Below, in pieces: positions 27,201 to 32,369 of a stretch of DNA of 64,000 bases (the stretch's first letter is position 1; each line of letters opens with the position of its first letter). The DNA comes from Candidatus Peribacteria bacterium. GTDB lineage: Bacteria > Patescibacteriota > Gracilibacteria > Peribacterales > Peribacteraceae. Position numbers and translations under genes: made by a program. Location of the stretch: positions 101,070 through 165,069 of the forward strand of contig JAHFJM010000003.1 of assembly GCA_023245935.1 (NCBI GenBank). The letters are read 5' to 3'. The notes beneath the pieces were generated by a model. That model searched no databases. It was not told where the DNA came from and worked only from the letters and a program-made list of their open reading frames with translations.

Positions 27201-29615
27201 CTTGCAGTGACGAATACTCTAAGCAACACCGTCTCCGTCTTCCTCAACCTCTCGCGCACTATCCTCTACGTTTCCGCGGGCACCGGTGGTGCCGTCGGTA
27301 TCGGCACACCGACTCCGGGCTCAGCACTCGCTGTGTCCGGTGCCGTGCTCATCAACGCAAACGGAAATATCGTGAATACCAAAGCCGATGCGGGCCTTGC
27401 GCTTGAGGTGATTGGCACCGCATCCGGAAGAACACTCCATGCGCAGGATCTTCTCAGGTCTTCAGGCGCTCTCACAATCGAAGGTGCTTCGTATTTCGGT
27501 TCCGGCCTCACGATTCAGACAAGCCATAGCAATGCCGGTGCAAGCGAATTCACCATCATCACCAATTACTCGAGTACCAGTAACAAAGTCTTCCGTGTCT
27601 CTGCGTCCGGTGCCGTGTACAGCGACAGTCGCTATAACAGCAACGGCGCAGACTATGCGGAGTGGTTTAAAGATAGTGGTCAGTGGCTAGTGGCTAGTGG
27701 TCAGTCCGCTGCTCCACTCGAACCCGGTGAAGTCGTGTGTATCGATACCACGCAGAATAATGCAGTGAAACGTTGTGAAAATTCAGCTGATCCCAATGTC
27801 ATGGGTATCGTTTCCACAAACCCTGCTTTCGTCGGAAACGTGATTTCCGGTGCCGAAGGCATCATCCCTCCCGGCTACGCTCTCATCGGTCTCATCGGTC
27901 AGGTTCCGGCGAAGCCAACCCTCGAGAACGGTCCGATCCGTCCGGGGGATTCCGTCACGTCTGCCACTGAACCCGGCTTCATCAGAAAAGCGAAAGCAGG
28001 GGAGTCTACCGTTGGTGTGGCACTGGAAGGTTTCGATGGTTCGACTTCGCTCACCACAGGTGGATCGCAAAAGTCCATCAATATTCTTATCTCACGCAAG
28101 AACCAATCTCTTACCGTCGAGACTCTTGAACAGAAAGTCCTCGATCAAATCAATGCCATGAATCTCACCGCTGAGGTTAGCACTCTCGTCAATCAGGCAT
28201 CCGTCAATCTGAATATTGATGATCGAGTGACGCAGGCACTGCATGAGAAAATGGCAGCCTTCGATCTCGCATCCGAGATCAACGCCATTCTCGATGCTCG
28301 TCTCTCCGCTCTCGGCACATCGTCCGGCGCTCTCATTGGAAATAATTCTCTCACCGGCTCGGCTCTTGCAGCCCTTGCCAAAGCGGTCTCGAAGGAATTG
28401 ACCAAGAACACTGTTACGGCAACAGGTTCGACGGATCAGAATTATGAATTACAACTTTCCGAGCTTCGGGATCAATTGCTCGTTCTCAGCACTCAAAGTT
28501 CAGAGCTCAGAGCTTCTCTCGGTTCCGGACACACGCTCCATGCCGCGGCTCTCAGCCTCTCTTCCGGTGCAACGATCTCCGGATCACTTCATCTCAACGG
28601 TTCTCTCATTGTTCCCGATCAATTCTCCATTCTTCACTCCTCTGCAACCACGATGTCCGGTACCGGATTCCCGATCCTCTCCGTTTCCGGTTCCGCCATC
28701 GAGATCGGTTCTCTGATGGCATCAGGATCGCTCAAGGTCATTGGAAACATCACGATCACCGGACTTGCCACGTTCCTCGGTGACGTGCACATCAAAGGTG
28801 AGCTCGTCCTCAGCAATCGTCAGGCGGGCTTCGCCGTCATTCCCGTTTCCGGCACCGCCGTCACCGTTACCTTCTCCGGTGCCATGATGACGATGCCGAT
28901 CGTGAACGTTTCACCCGATACGCCGATTCTCTTTGCCGTCACCAAAGTGACTTCAACCGGCTTCACGATTCGCATCGGCGAGCCGACGCAGAGCCCGATC
29001 ACGTTTGCCTACGTCGCGCTCTCGGCGGATCAGCCGGGGACAACGCTCGGTCATGCTTCCGCAAACGGAGCTCCTGTTCTCATTCCTTTCACGGTGAATG
29101 CACTCGGTCAGCCGGTGTCCTCCGATGCCGTGTGGAACGGCTGCATCCAGGGCAGACCGCTCACCGACAGTGACGGCATTCCGTTCAGCTGCAGTCGATA
29201 CCACGATGGCATGACATGGGATCATCCGGATCTCCATATCAGCTTCATCTATAACCCGAATCACGATCCTGCGATTCTGACGATTCCGGAAGGATATCAG
29301 GTTGTCGTCGTCGACGGTCAGGGCGTTTCGACTCCGGTGGAGTCAGCACCCGAGCCGGTCACGTCTCCGGAACCCGTACCGGTCAGCGACTCGGGCTCCA
29401 CGGTTATCTCCGATCCTCCTGTCGCACCGCTTATTGTGCCTGAGATTGTCCCCGCCTCGACCGGGAGTGTTCCTGCGACTGCTCCTGTGGAAACGCAGAC
29501 AGAGCCGACTGTGAATACTCAAACCGAAGCAGGTTCCGGTTCGATTCAGCAGTTCATTCTGCAACTGCTGCAAAACTCAAACACGGCAACAGGAAGCAGC
29601 GTGAGTGAGGAGTAG
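15249..29615 (+). CDS. giant secreted surface/fibre-like protein 2 (four 7-bladed FG-GAP propellers)
   Basis: A 4788-residue tandem paralogue of the gene at 429-14543 with the same order of parts. It has a signal peptide (MNTLKQLLARVLLGTLFLGM, likely cut near LSA-AV), thirteen 'TMTG/TMDG' fibre modules and four seven-repeat FG-GAP blocks at about residues 1048-1395, 2129-2474, 3067-3414 and 3658-4007. The NGADYAEWF/EPGEVVCID domain and C-terminal beta domain are also shared. It then has about 150 extra residues absent from protein 1, including a segment with two cysteines (WNGCIQG, FSCSRYHDG) and a Pro/Thr/Ser-rich tail. Long runs of identical DNA with paralogue 1, e.g. 215 bases at 16404-16618, show recent duplication or ongoing conversion. 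A surface adhesin or fibre role is inferred only. Confidence 0.85.
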   Translation: MNTLKQLLARVLLGTLFLGMFPTELSAAVPVGKKISSVVSSSKTAATHPTIFSPTARDFSPSKITKVNNAVGASQIDSARLRRLAAAKAVASSVLETFLAFSGGEKYALGPAKNNQVLTFIDGKIVWRDVDALHSAAGGSPDVVHEPGRGRMPSSDSGGDSRHMGGTPVQTATTTTTSDGISLATADSRYVNVSGDTMDGALSITSNGLGLIISGTASGNALHAEHLLTVSGSSIFDGSARFNSSVTLNNVTYTFPASDGAGSGKVLKTNAAGQLSWADDNAVGTGLSQASGDSRYVNVSGDTMTGALTINLSSGFIGLKVLNTASGNILHAEKDLTSSGTLTVSSTARFKSNLNTVGTISGAALQIMAGSTNYILGSLGIGTTNPKAKLDVTGTISGTTLTISRNGSFSGSLIVQNNIVARSTISGSTINGFNLGSCNGSSQKLLYNNSTQKFECGSDLNSGGTGTFGTGNVITIGDSRYVNTSGDAMTGALTINLSSGYLGLKVLQTASGNILHAEKSLTSSGTLTVSGITRLKSNLNVVGTISGAALQIMAGSTNYILGSLGIGTTNPKAKLDVLGTISGSTLVISRNGSFSGSLVVQNNITARGTISGSTINGFNLGSCNGSSQKLLYNNSTQKFECGSDLNSGGTGTFGTGNVITVGDGRYVNTSGDTMTGALTINLSSGFIGLKIIQTASGNILHAEKNLTSSGGLVFEGAASGSSLYIATSLQGAGLTNCTGSNKLLWDSATGRFSCGIDQTSGSGLDQNSGDARYVNVSGDTMTGALTINLSSGFIGLKVLQTASGNILHAEKDLTSSGTLTVSGIARFKNNVNVVGTVSGGALTIMNGVSSILGSLGIGTSSPKAKLEVIGSFSGSRLYAASAFSGAGLTSCSGAGQKLLWNSTTQQFSCGVDLSSFGSGNVLTVGDSRYVNVSGDTMTGALTINLSSGYLGLKILNTASGNILHAEKNLTSSGTIVARNNIVTEQGTLITRYGLTFLSGSSLAEISGFNNYINFREGIGTDSTMRLTNQGNLRNIGSIQAGETLLTAGGTLAAKVDYAAGTNAYSVAVGDINGDGKADMAVANYGSDSVSVFINTGTGSFATKVDYTTGTSPYSVAIGDLNGDGKPDLAVSNNGSSSVSIFLNKGNGTFAAKVDYTTGSGPRFLAIGDLNGDGKQDVAAASFGGNSVSVLLNNGNGTFAAKVDYTVGSANPYSVAIGDLNGDGKPDLAVAVLNSTTIAIFLNNGDGTFAAKVNYTVGSDPTSIAIGDLNADGKPDLAVSNSSSSFISILINNGNGTFATKVDYTTGNNPYSVAIGDLSGDGKPDIAATNINGFVSIFINNGNGTFAAKVDYTTGSSPLSVAIGDLNSDGKADLAVSNYGSDSVSVFLNRSRTILFASASTGGVVGIGTPTPGAKLSVSGAVIISARGDLANARTDSGIALEVAGTISGSALKLMNNLSVSGTILSVGTITTRGTLSGNNLIVSHSASISGALLVLTSITSKGSLSGATFFGAGLGSCTNSNQKLLYDPATGKFNCSTDYAGSTFGSGNTITIGDARYVNASGDTMTGALTINLSSGFIGLKVLQTASGNILHAEKDLTSSGTLTVSGIARFKNNVNVVGTVSGGALTVMNGTSYFLGSLGIGNTSPKAKLDVLGTISGSTLVISKNGSFSGSLVVVSNITTRGTLSGTNLTVSKSASISGSLLVKTSITSKGSLSGVTIAGFNLGSCNGASQKLLYNNSTQKFECGSDVGANSIGSGNVLAIGDARYVKKQGDTMTGALIINLSSGFLGLRILQMASGSILHAEKSLTSSGLLMVTQSTVRGSGALVVEQRSNSTGAYIRGSGAHINAPLLVLDSSTGSYRAPHILFGYKGTFDVALWRTTGAVLNLSGHLLPSLTNKFDLGSSANRWRSLYLSGGTMYLGTAANQASINFNTSASRFGIDANADGTNELSILSIGNVGIGTGSPKAKLDVAGTISGTTLTISKNGSFSGALVVKSSITSRGSLSGVTIAGFNLGSCNGSSQKLLYNNSTQKFECGSDQSGGSANSGTVLSIGNARYVLKQGDTMTGTLKSRGFLLASGTTLSEMSGWNEYLNLPHSGIGTNSVTRLTNNGDLVNIGTIQSGEAHFRRGGTFAGKVDYTSGTPYSVAIGDLNGDGKQDLATVNVDGNSVSIFINTGTGSFATKVDYTTGSVPESVAIGDLNGDGKPDLAVANYTSASVSVFLNNGNGTFASKVDYTAGSNPHSVAIGDLNGDGKQDLAVANYFGNSVSVILNNGNGTFAAKVDYTTGSNPYSVAIGDLNGDGKKDLALANGGSDSVSVFLNNGNGTFVAKVDYTTGIVPYSVAIGDLNGDGKADLAVANYTSSSVSIFQNNGNGTFATKVDYTTGNNPYSVAIGDLTGDGKPDLAVANGNANTVSTFQNNGNGTFAAKIDYGAGTNPSSVAIGDLNNDGKADMATANYGTTVSIFLNLSRTILYASSGTGGAVGIGTPTPGSALAVSGAVLINANGNILNTKADVGLALEVIGTMSGRVLHAQDLITSSGSLIVEGTISGATLRGAGLASCNGASQKLLYNNSTNKFECGTDLTGASGTPFSSGNVLTIIDARYVKKQGDTMTGALTINLSSGFLGLKLLNTASGNILHAEKDLSSSGTLTVNGIARFKNNLNVVGTVSGAALTIMNGTSYMLGSVGIGNTSPKAKLDVSGTISGTTLTISRNGSFSGSLIVKNNLSGSSFYGAGLGDCNNSTNSKLIYNNATGKFGCATDQTAVGISYTAASNIFVNQSGDTMTGALTINLSSGYLGLKVLQTASGNILHAEKDLTSSGTLTVVGVARFKNNVNVVGTVSGAALTVMNGTSYFLGSLGIGNTSPKAKLDVRGTISGTTLTISGNGSFSGSLIVKNNLSGSSFYGAGLGDCNNSTSNKLIYNNATGKFGCATDQTAAGLSFTNADGIYVNQAGDTMTGALTINLSSGYLGLKILQTASGNILHAEKNLTSSGTIVSVGDIVSKNGTAKTKGYVLFSGATLAEMSGWNEYLNIIHSGLGTNSVTRLTNQGDLVNIGTIQSGEAHMRRGGTFAPKVDYTTGSGPYSLATGDLNGDGKADLAVAVSSGNSVAVLLNTGTGSFATKVDYTTGSGPISVAIGDLNGDGKPDLAVANQSDSSVSIFLNNGNGTFATKVDYTTGTSPHSVAIGDLNGDGKADLAVTKNGSASVAIFLNNGNGTFATNVDYTTGTSPFFVAIGDLNGDGKADLAVANNGSTSVSVLINSGNGTFAAKVDYTTGTQPQSVAIGDLNGDGKSDLTVANEGSNSVSVFINSGNGTFAAKVDYATATLPDSVAIGDLNGDGKADLAVANNGSTSISIFLNNGNGTFATKVDYTTGTSPYSVAIGDLNGDGKADLAVTNINSSSVSILLNVSKTILYASSGTGGAVGIGTPTPGSALAVSGAVIINANGNIVNTKADVGLALEVIGTASGRVLHAQDVLRSSGSLIVEGNMSGATLQGAGLASCNGATQKLLYNNSTKKFECGSDFLGSFGSGNVVTIGDSRYVRTSGSTMTGALTINLTSGYLGLKIMQTASGNILHAEKSLTSSGTIIAALDIIAKGTMKSDGYVFSSGTTLAEMSGWNEYTNLIHSGLGTNSVVRLTNQGDLVNIGTIQSGEAHMRRGGTFAAKVDYITGTSPYSVAIGDLNGDGKADLAVVNLNNSVSVFINTGTGSFATKVDYTTGTSPQSVAIGDLNGDGKPDLAVANENSDSVSVFMNNGNGTFATKVDYITGSLPYSVAIGDLNGDGKADLAVANYISNFGSSSVSVFINTGNGIFAAKVDYTTGTASTYVAIGDLNGDGKADLAVTNTLSDTVSVFLNNGNGTFATKVDYTTGSQPFSVAIGDLNGDGKADLAVVNLNNSVSVFINTGTGSFATKVDYTTGAGSYFLAIRDLNGDGKLDLVSANYYDDSVSVLLNNGNGTFATKVDYTTGDGPSGVAIGDLNGDGKADLAVTNTLSNTVSVFLNLSRTILYVSAGTGGAVGIGTPTPGSALAVSGAVLINANGNIVNTKADAGLALEVIGTASGRTLHAQDLLRSSGALTIEGASYFGSGLTIQTSHSNAGASEFTIITNYSSTSNKVFRVSASGAVYSDSRYNSNGADYAEWFKDSGQWLVASGQSAAPLEPGEVVCIDTTQNNAVKRCENSADPNVMGIVSTNPAFVGNVISGAEGIIPPGYALIGLIGQVPAKPTLENGPIRPGDSVTSATEPGFIRKAKAGESTVGVALEGFDGSTSLTTGGSQKSINILISRKNQSLTVETLEQKVLDQINAMNLTAEVSTLVNQASVNLNIDDRVTQALHEKMAAFDLASEINAILDARLSALGTSSGALIGNNSLTGSALAALAKAVSKELTKNTVTATGSTDQNYELQLSELRDQLLVLSTQSSELRASLGSGHTLHAAALSLSSGATISGSLHLNGSLIVPDQFSILHSSATTMSGTGFPILSVSGSAIEIGSLMASGSLKVIGNITITGLATFLGDVHIKGELVLSNRQAGFAVIPVSGTAVTVTFSGAMMTMPIVNVSPDTPILFAVTKVTSTGFTIRIGEPTQSPITFAYVALSADQPGTTLGHASANGAPVLIPFTVNALGQPVSSDAVWNGCIQGRPLTDSDGIPFSCSRYHDGMTWDHPDLHISFIYNPNHDPAILTIPEGYQVVVVDGQGVSTPVESAPEPVTSPEPVPVSDSGSTVISDPPVAPLIVPEIVPASTGSVPATAPVETQTEPTVNTQTEAGSGSIQQFILQLLQNSNTATGSSVSEE
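18390..19433 (+). repeat. FG-GAP propeller block 1 of giant gene 2 (7 repeats)
   Basis: Seven repeats, loops ending KAD, KPD, KQD, KPD, KPD, KPD and KAD. Repeats 5, 6 and 7 replace the usual NGDG by NADG, SGDG and NSDG. Confidence 0.85.
21633..22670 (+). repeat. FG-GAP propeller block 2 of giant gene 2 (7 repeats)
   Basis: Seven repeats, loops ending KQD, KPD, KQD, KKD, KAD, KPD and KAD. Repeats 5 and 6 have FQNNGNGTF instead of FLNNGNGTF; repeats 6 and 7 have TGDG and NNDG. Confidence 0.85.
24447..25490 (+). repeat. FG-GAP propeller block 3 of giant gene 2 (7 repeats)
   Basis: Seven repeats with every calcium loop intact. Repeats 4 and 6 both read LAVANNGSTS and have nearly the same DNA, indicating duplication two blades apart. 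Confidence 0.85.
26220..27269 (+). repeat. FG-GAP propeller block 4 of giant gene 2 (7 repeats)
   Basis: Seven repeats. A 119-base stretch at 26277-26395 recurs unchanged at 26874-26992, so blades 1 and 5 carry the same VVNLNNSVSVFINTGTGSF segment. Blades 4 and 7 share AVTNTLS. Confidence 0.85.
27675..27702 (+). repeat. heptamer satellite AGTGGTC/AGTGGCT x4 in giant gene 2
   Basis: Four 7-base units read as SGQWLVASGQ, directly after the conserved ADYAEWF motif. The paralogue has a GC-rich hairpin repeat at exactly this place. Confidence 0.85.
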
Positions 29616-29618
29616 GCA

Positions 29619-29662
29619 CGGTCCTCACCCCCAGCCCCTCTCCAACGGCCAGAGAGGGGTGA
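29619..29662 (+). repeat. GC-rich hairpin repeat after giant gene 2
   Basis: GGTCCTCACCCCCAGCCCCTCTCC, loop, then AGAGAGGGGTGAC. It may help terminate transcription, but no U-run follows. Confidence 0.65.
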
Positions 29663-29770
29663 CTTGCATTTCTCTGATTACGGACATCTTCTCTTCGCCG
29701 CAGCGGAGAGAAGTGGCTCCGCAGAGCCGAAGTGAGGATCGTCGGAGGAAGCAAGTACTTGCCTCTTTGT

Positions 29771-29986
29771 TTATGTTTCCGTCAGTCTATGCAGTAGCCG
29801 TGCCGCATCTTCCCTTGTTTCTCTTATCGCAATCTTATTGACTCTCTCCCGAATCGTCTGCTCTTCCGCACTATGCGGAGTGATGTGGAGCATGCCTTGA
29901 AGCTTGTCTAAAAGCTGTGTATCGCTCATTTGGGTATAGCGTTCTTTCATGACGTTCTCGCCGTCGACGTGCTCGAATTTAGGCAT
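29771..29986 (-). CDS. small hypothetical protein downstream of ogt
   Basis: A 71-residue, mainly charged and helical protein (MPKFEHVDGENVMKERYTQM...). The start chosen at 29986 overlaps the end of the Ogt gene by eight bases, fitting translational coupling; the longer frame in the ORF track would run inside ogt. No signal peptide, membrane segment or known motif is visible, and I do not recognise the family. It is the last gene of the cimA-ogt group. Confidence 0.5.
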   Translation of the reverse strand: MPKFEHVDGENVMKERYTQMSDTQLLDKLQGMLHITPHSAEEQTIRERVNKIAIRETREDAARLLHRLTET

Positions 29987-30497
29987 TGGCGCGCATTGTA
30001 AGCGCCGTTTGCGTTTGCGCAAATTTTTTCTCATGCTCCAGCAGCCACCGCTTCTTTTCCAGTCCTCCGCTGTACCCTCCAATTCCGCTACCAGATGCGA
30101 TAATCCTGTGACAGGGGATCAGGATCACGATCGGGTTTCTTCCACAGGCGCTTCCTGTAGCACGCATTGCTTTCGGTTTCCCAATTCGCTTCGAAAGCTC
30201 TGAATAACTGATGGTTTTTCCGTACGGTACGCGCAGCATTTCTCTCCAGATAATCCTTTGAAAATCCGTGCCTTGCGGTGAGATTGCGACGGAGAATTTT
30301 TGTCTTCTACCACCAAAATATTCTTTCAGCTCTTTTCTGCATTGCAGAAGAACCTTGTCAGTTTTTTCCTTCGAACTTTTTTGCTTCCCGAAAGCAACAC
30401 TGGTGATCGCTTGTCCGTCACTCGTGATCGTGAGAACGCCGAGGGGGGAGGGGAGAGTGAGGGAAGGCATCATCGACAGCTTAGTCCGTTCTTCCAT
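29979..30497 (-). CDS. ogt: methylated-DNA--protein-cysteine methyltransferase
   Basis: A suicide DNA repair protein that transfers alkyl groups from O6-alkylguanine (or O4-alkylthymine) to its own cysteine. The active-site signature IPCHRII is intact, preceded by the DNA-binding helix region YGKTISYSELSKRIGKPKAMRATGSACGRNP. At 172 aa it has the single-domain Ogt length, with an N-terminal domain opening SPLGVLTI. Its ATG overlaps the end of the citramalate synthase gene by 17 bases, so the two are probably translated from one message although their functions are unrelated. Confidence 0.93.
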   Translation of the reverse strand: MEERTKLSMMPSLTLPSPLGVLTITSDGQAITSVAFGKQKSSKEKTDKVLLQCRKELKEYFGGRRQKFSVAISPQGTDFQRIIWREMLRVPYGKTISYSELSKRIGKPKAMRATGSACGRNPIVILIPCHRIIASGSGIGGYSGGLEKKRWLLEHEKKFAQTQTALTMRANA

Positions 30498-32133
30498 CAG
30501 CTGCCATTTGCTTTCTCATGCAGTACCACTCAAAACCTTCTTTGAGCGCCGTCCAACTTGCCTGAAGCATGTCGCTGCTCACGCTTGTGGTGGACCATTG
30601 GTCGGCATCATTTGCGAATTCGATGGACACCTGCACAAGCGAAGCGGATCCTTCGGCGCTGATTGGAAGTTTATCGACATGGAAGTCGACAAGTGAAACA
30701 TGGGAAGTTTCAGGAAGCCTACCCGCGAGAGCTTTGCGAAGCGTTTGAAACAAGGCATCGATAGTTCCATTGCCTTCGGCAACCGTGTGTTCAATGGTGC
30801 CATGCACGTTCATTTTCATGCTCGCCTCCGATCGCAGCCCGAGAGTGTCGATCACTTTGGGGGCGCTTACTTCGGTGAATGTCGGTGCCAGATTTTCTTT
30901 CACTTGGGCAAGAAGCAGGAGATCCAAAGATCCCATTCCTGCTCCGAAGTTGATTCCATTGCCTGATGCGGATTTGATGGCATCGGCAGCTCGTACTTGC
31001 AGTGCAGGTTCATGGAGGAACCGATCACGGAGCTCAGGACTTAGGAGTCTCGAAGATTTTGCGATTTCAACAACCAAACTGCGACCACCCTGTTTCGATG
31101 CGACGATGCTCCTCTCGTTTCCGAGGGTCGTCGGATCGAAGAACTCGTATGCATTTCCACGAGGATTCTCTCCGTTTGTTCGTGCAACAGCGGAGATATG
31201 CATGCCACCGCTGTGGCTTGCGACACGATCGCCGAGGAAGGCTTGCCTTGGATCCAACGGTTGTCTCTGAATGCGGGAAATCTGACGACTCGTCGGGGTG
31301 AGTGTTGCGAGTGATTCTTTCGAGAGTGTTTCGTATCCGGAATGGTGAAGATTGGCGATTGCGACACCGAGATCAAGATTCCCGACACGCTCGCCGTGCC
31401 CGTTCCATGTGCCCTGTACATGACGAGCTCCCTCCTGCACTGCCGCGAGCATATTTGCCATCGCGAGATTGCGATCGTCGTGAGGGTGGATGCCGATGAG
31501 AGCGCCGCTGAAGGAGCGGCGGACATCCGAGACCGCTCGTCCCACCAAGTCGGGGGTCCTTCCTCCATTGGTATCGCAGAGGACAATGCGCTTCGCACCC
31601 GATTCCAGCGCCGTTTGCAGCGTGCGAAGGGCGTACTCGGGATCCTCACACCATGCGTCGAAAAAATGTTCGGCGTCGTAGGTGACATCGTTTGATTTCG
31701 AGGACAGCAATTGAATGGAATCTCTGATCATCGCGATATTCTCATTCACGGTTGTGCGGAGCACTTTCTCCACCTGGTAGCGTGAACTTTTTCCAACCAC
31801 CGTGAGTGCAGGCGCCCCGCTTCCGATCAATGCCCGGAGACCGGGATCTCTTTCGGCTGCAACCCCTGCACGGCGGGTCATGCCGAATGCGGCGTGCTTG
31901 GTTCCCTGCAGCGGATGTGCTTTCAGTTCTTGAAAGACGGCTCTGTCCACGTCATTGGACTCCGGGAAACCTGTTTCGACGAAGGGAATACCGAGTGAGG
32001 CGTCTATCCGTGCAATGGCAAGTTTGTCTGCTGTCGAGAGGTTGATGCCCGATGCCTGGTCGCCGTCACGGGGTGTGACATCGTAGAGTTCGATTGCATG
32101 AGAGAGATTCATGACGACGTGCGGAAGAGACAT
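30481..32133 (-). CDS. cimA: (R)-citramalate synthase (LeuA/CimA family)
   Basis: Condenses pyruvate with acetyl-CoA to (R)-citramalate, the first step of the threonine-independent route to isoleucine. The N-terminal TIM barrel starts IELYDVTPRDGDQASGINLS, the CimA-type form of the DxxxRDGxQ motif. It has LCDTNGG and metal-site IGIHPHDDRNLAMAN. The C-terminal third matches the allosteric LeuA dimer domain (GTIDALFQTLRKAL onward). The 550 aa length fits CimA (about 520-540) better than many 2-isopropylmalate synthases. The first ATG comes right after the U-run of a leader terminator; an inner ATG (MNLSHAIEL) is possible. Regulation by an isoleucine-rich leader peptide supports the isoleucine assignment. 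Confidence 0.88.
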   Translation of the reverse strand: MSLPHVVMNLSHAIELYDVTPRDGDQASGINLSTADKLAIARIDASLGIPFVETGFPESNDVDRAVFQELKAHPLQGTKHAAFGMTRRAGVAAERDPGLRALIGSGAPALTVVGKSSRYQVEKVLRTTVNENIAMIRDSIQLLSSKSNDVTYDAEHFFDAWCEDPEYALRTLQTALESGAKRIVLCDTNGGRTPDLVGRAVSDVRRSFSGALIGIHPHDDRNLAMANMLAAVQEGARHVQGTWNGHGERVGNLDLGVAIANLHHSGYETLSKESLATLTPTSRQISRIQRQPLDPRQAFLGDRVASHSGGMHISAVARTNGENPRGNAYEFFDPTTLGNERSIVASKQGGRSLVVEIAKSSRLLSPELRDRFLHEPALQVRAADAIKSASGNGINFGAGMGSLDLLLLAQVKENLAPTFTEVSAPKVIDTLGLRSEASMKMNVHGTIEHTVAEGNGTIDALFQTLRKALAGRLPETSHVSLVDFHVDKLPISAEGSASLVQVSIEFANDADQWSTTSVSSDMLQASWTALKEGFEWYCMRKQMAADGRTD

Positions 32134-32155
32134 AAAAAAAGCGCCATTCCGGCGC
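32134..32155 (-). terminator. attenuator terminator before cimA
   Basis: On the minus strand GCGCC-GGAAT-GGCGC forms a five-pair GC stem followed by seven or eight T, directly against the cimA start. Its left arm contains CGCCGG, which can instead pair with CCGGCG inside the leader-peptide codons, giving mutually exclusive terminator and antiterminator forms. Confidence 0.7.
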
Positions 32156-32179
32156 GAGAGGTTTGTGCTGATAAGCAGA

Positions 32180-32242
32180 TCACCCCCGGACGCCGGAGCG
32201 CCGAATAATAATTCTACCGATGATCGAGTGAAGACTCTGCAT
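32180..32242 (-). CDS. isoleucine-rich leader peptide of the cimA attenuator
   Basis: A 20-codon open frame, MQSLHSIIGRIIIRRSGVRG, with five isoleucine codons (ATC ATC, then ATT ATT ATT) plus Leu and Val. It lies between a promoter-like sequence and a terminator hairpin in front of citramalate synthase. This is the layout of classical ilv/leu attenuators: ribosomes stall at Ile codons when charged tRNA-Ile is scarce, which lets the antiterminator form. Too short for the ORF track. No Shine-Dalgarno sequence is seen, as for many genes here. Confidence 0.65.
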   Translation of the reverse strand: MQSLHSIIGRIIIRRSGVRG

Positions 32243-32252
32243 CACGCGTAAA

Positions 32253-32278
32253 GTATATTTCCCCACTCGGAAGTCAAG
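32253..32278 (-). promoter_or_regulatory. putative promoter of the cimA leader
   Basis: Minus-strand TTGACT followed by TATACT (14-base spacer) or TACTTT (16-base spacer), 11-20 bases before the leader-peptide ATG. The spacing is shorter than ideal. Confidence 0.4.
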
Positions 32279-32332
32279 TTTTTACACTTTTGACCGTAGA
32301 ATGCTCCAAGGAGAAGCCAAAAAGTGTCACTG

Positions 32333-32350
32333 TACTGCTTCGAAGCAGTA
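32333..32350. promoter_or_regulatory. 18-bp perfect palindrome before livG (possible operator)
   Basis: TACTGCTTCGAAGCAGTA lies in the divergent region between the cimA leader and livG, 20 bases before the livG start. Part of the motif repeats just after it (GCTACTGTAG). It could be an operator shared by both directions or a 5'-UTR hairpin. Confidence 0.4.
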
Positions 32351-32369
32351 TCTTTGCTACTGTAGAGCT

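Noticed and set aside
429-29615. Prophage tail region
   Set aside because: The fibre-like modules suggest it, but there are no capsid, terminase, tail-tube, lysis or integrase genes, and both proteins begin with signal peptides.
30430-30475. GC-rich hairpin repeat in the start of ogt
   Set aside because: The sequence (CTCCCCTCCCCCCTCGG) looks similar but encodes the normal Ogt motif SPLGVLTI and lacks a matching arm.
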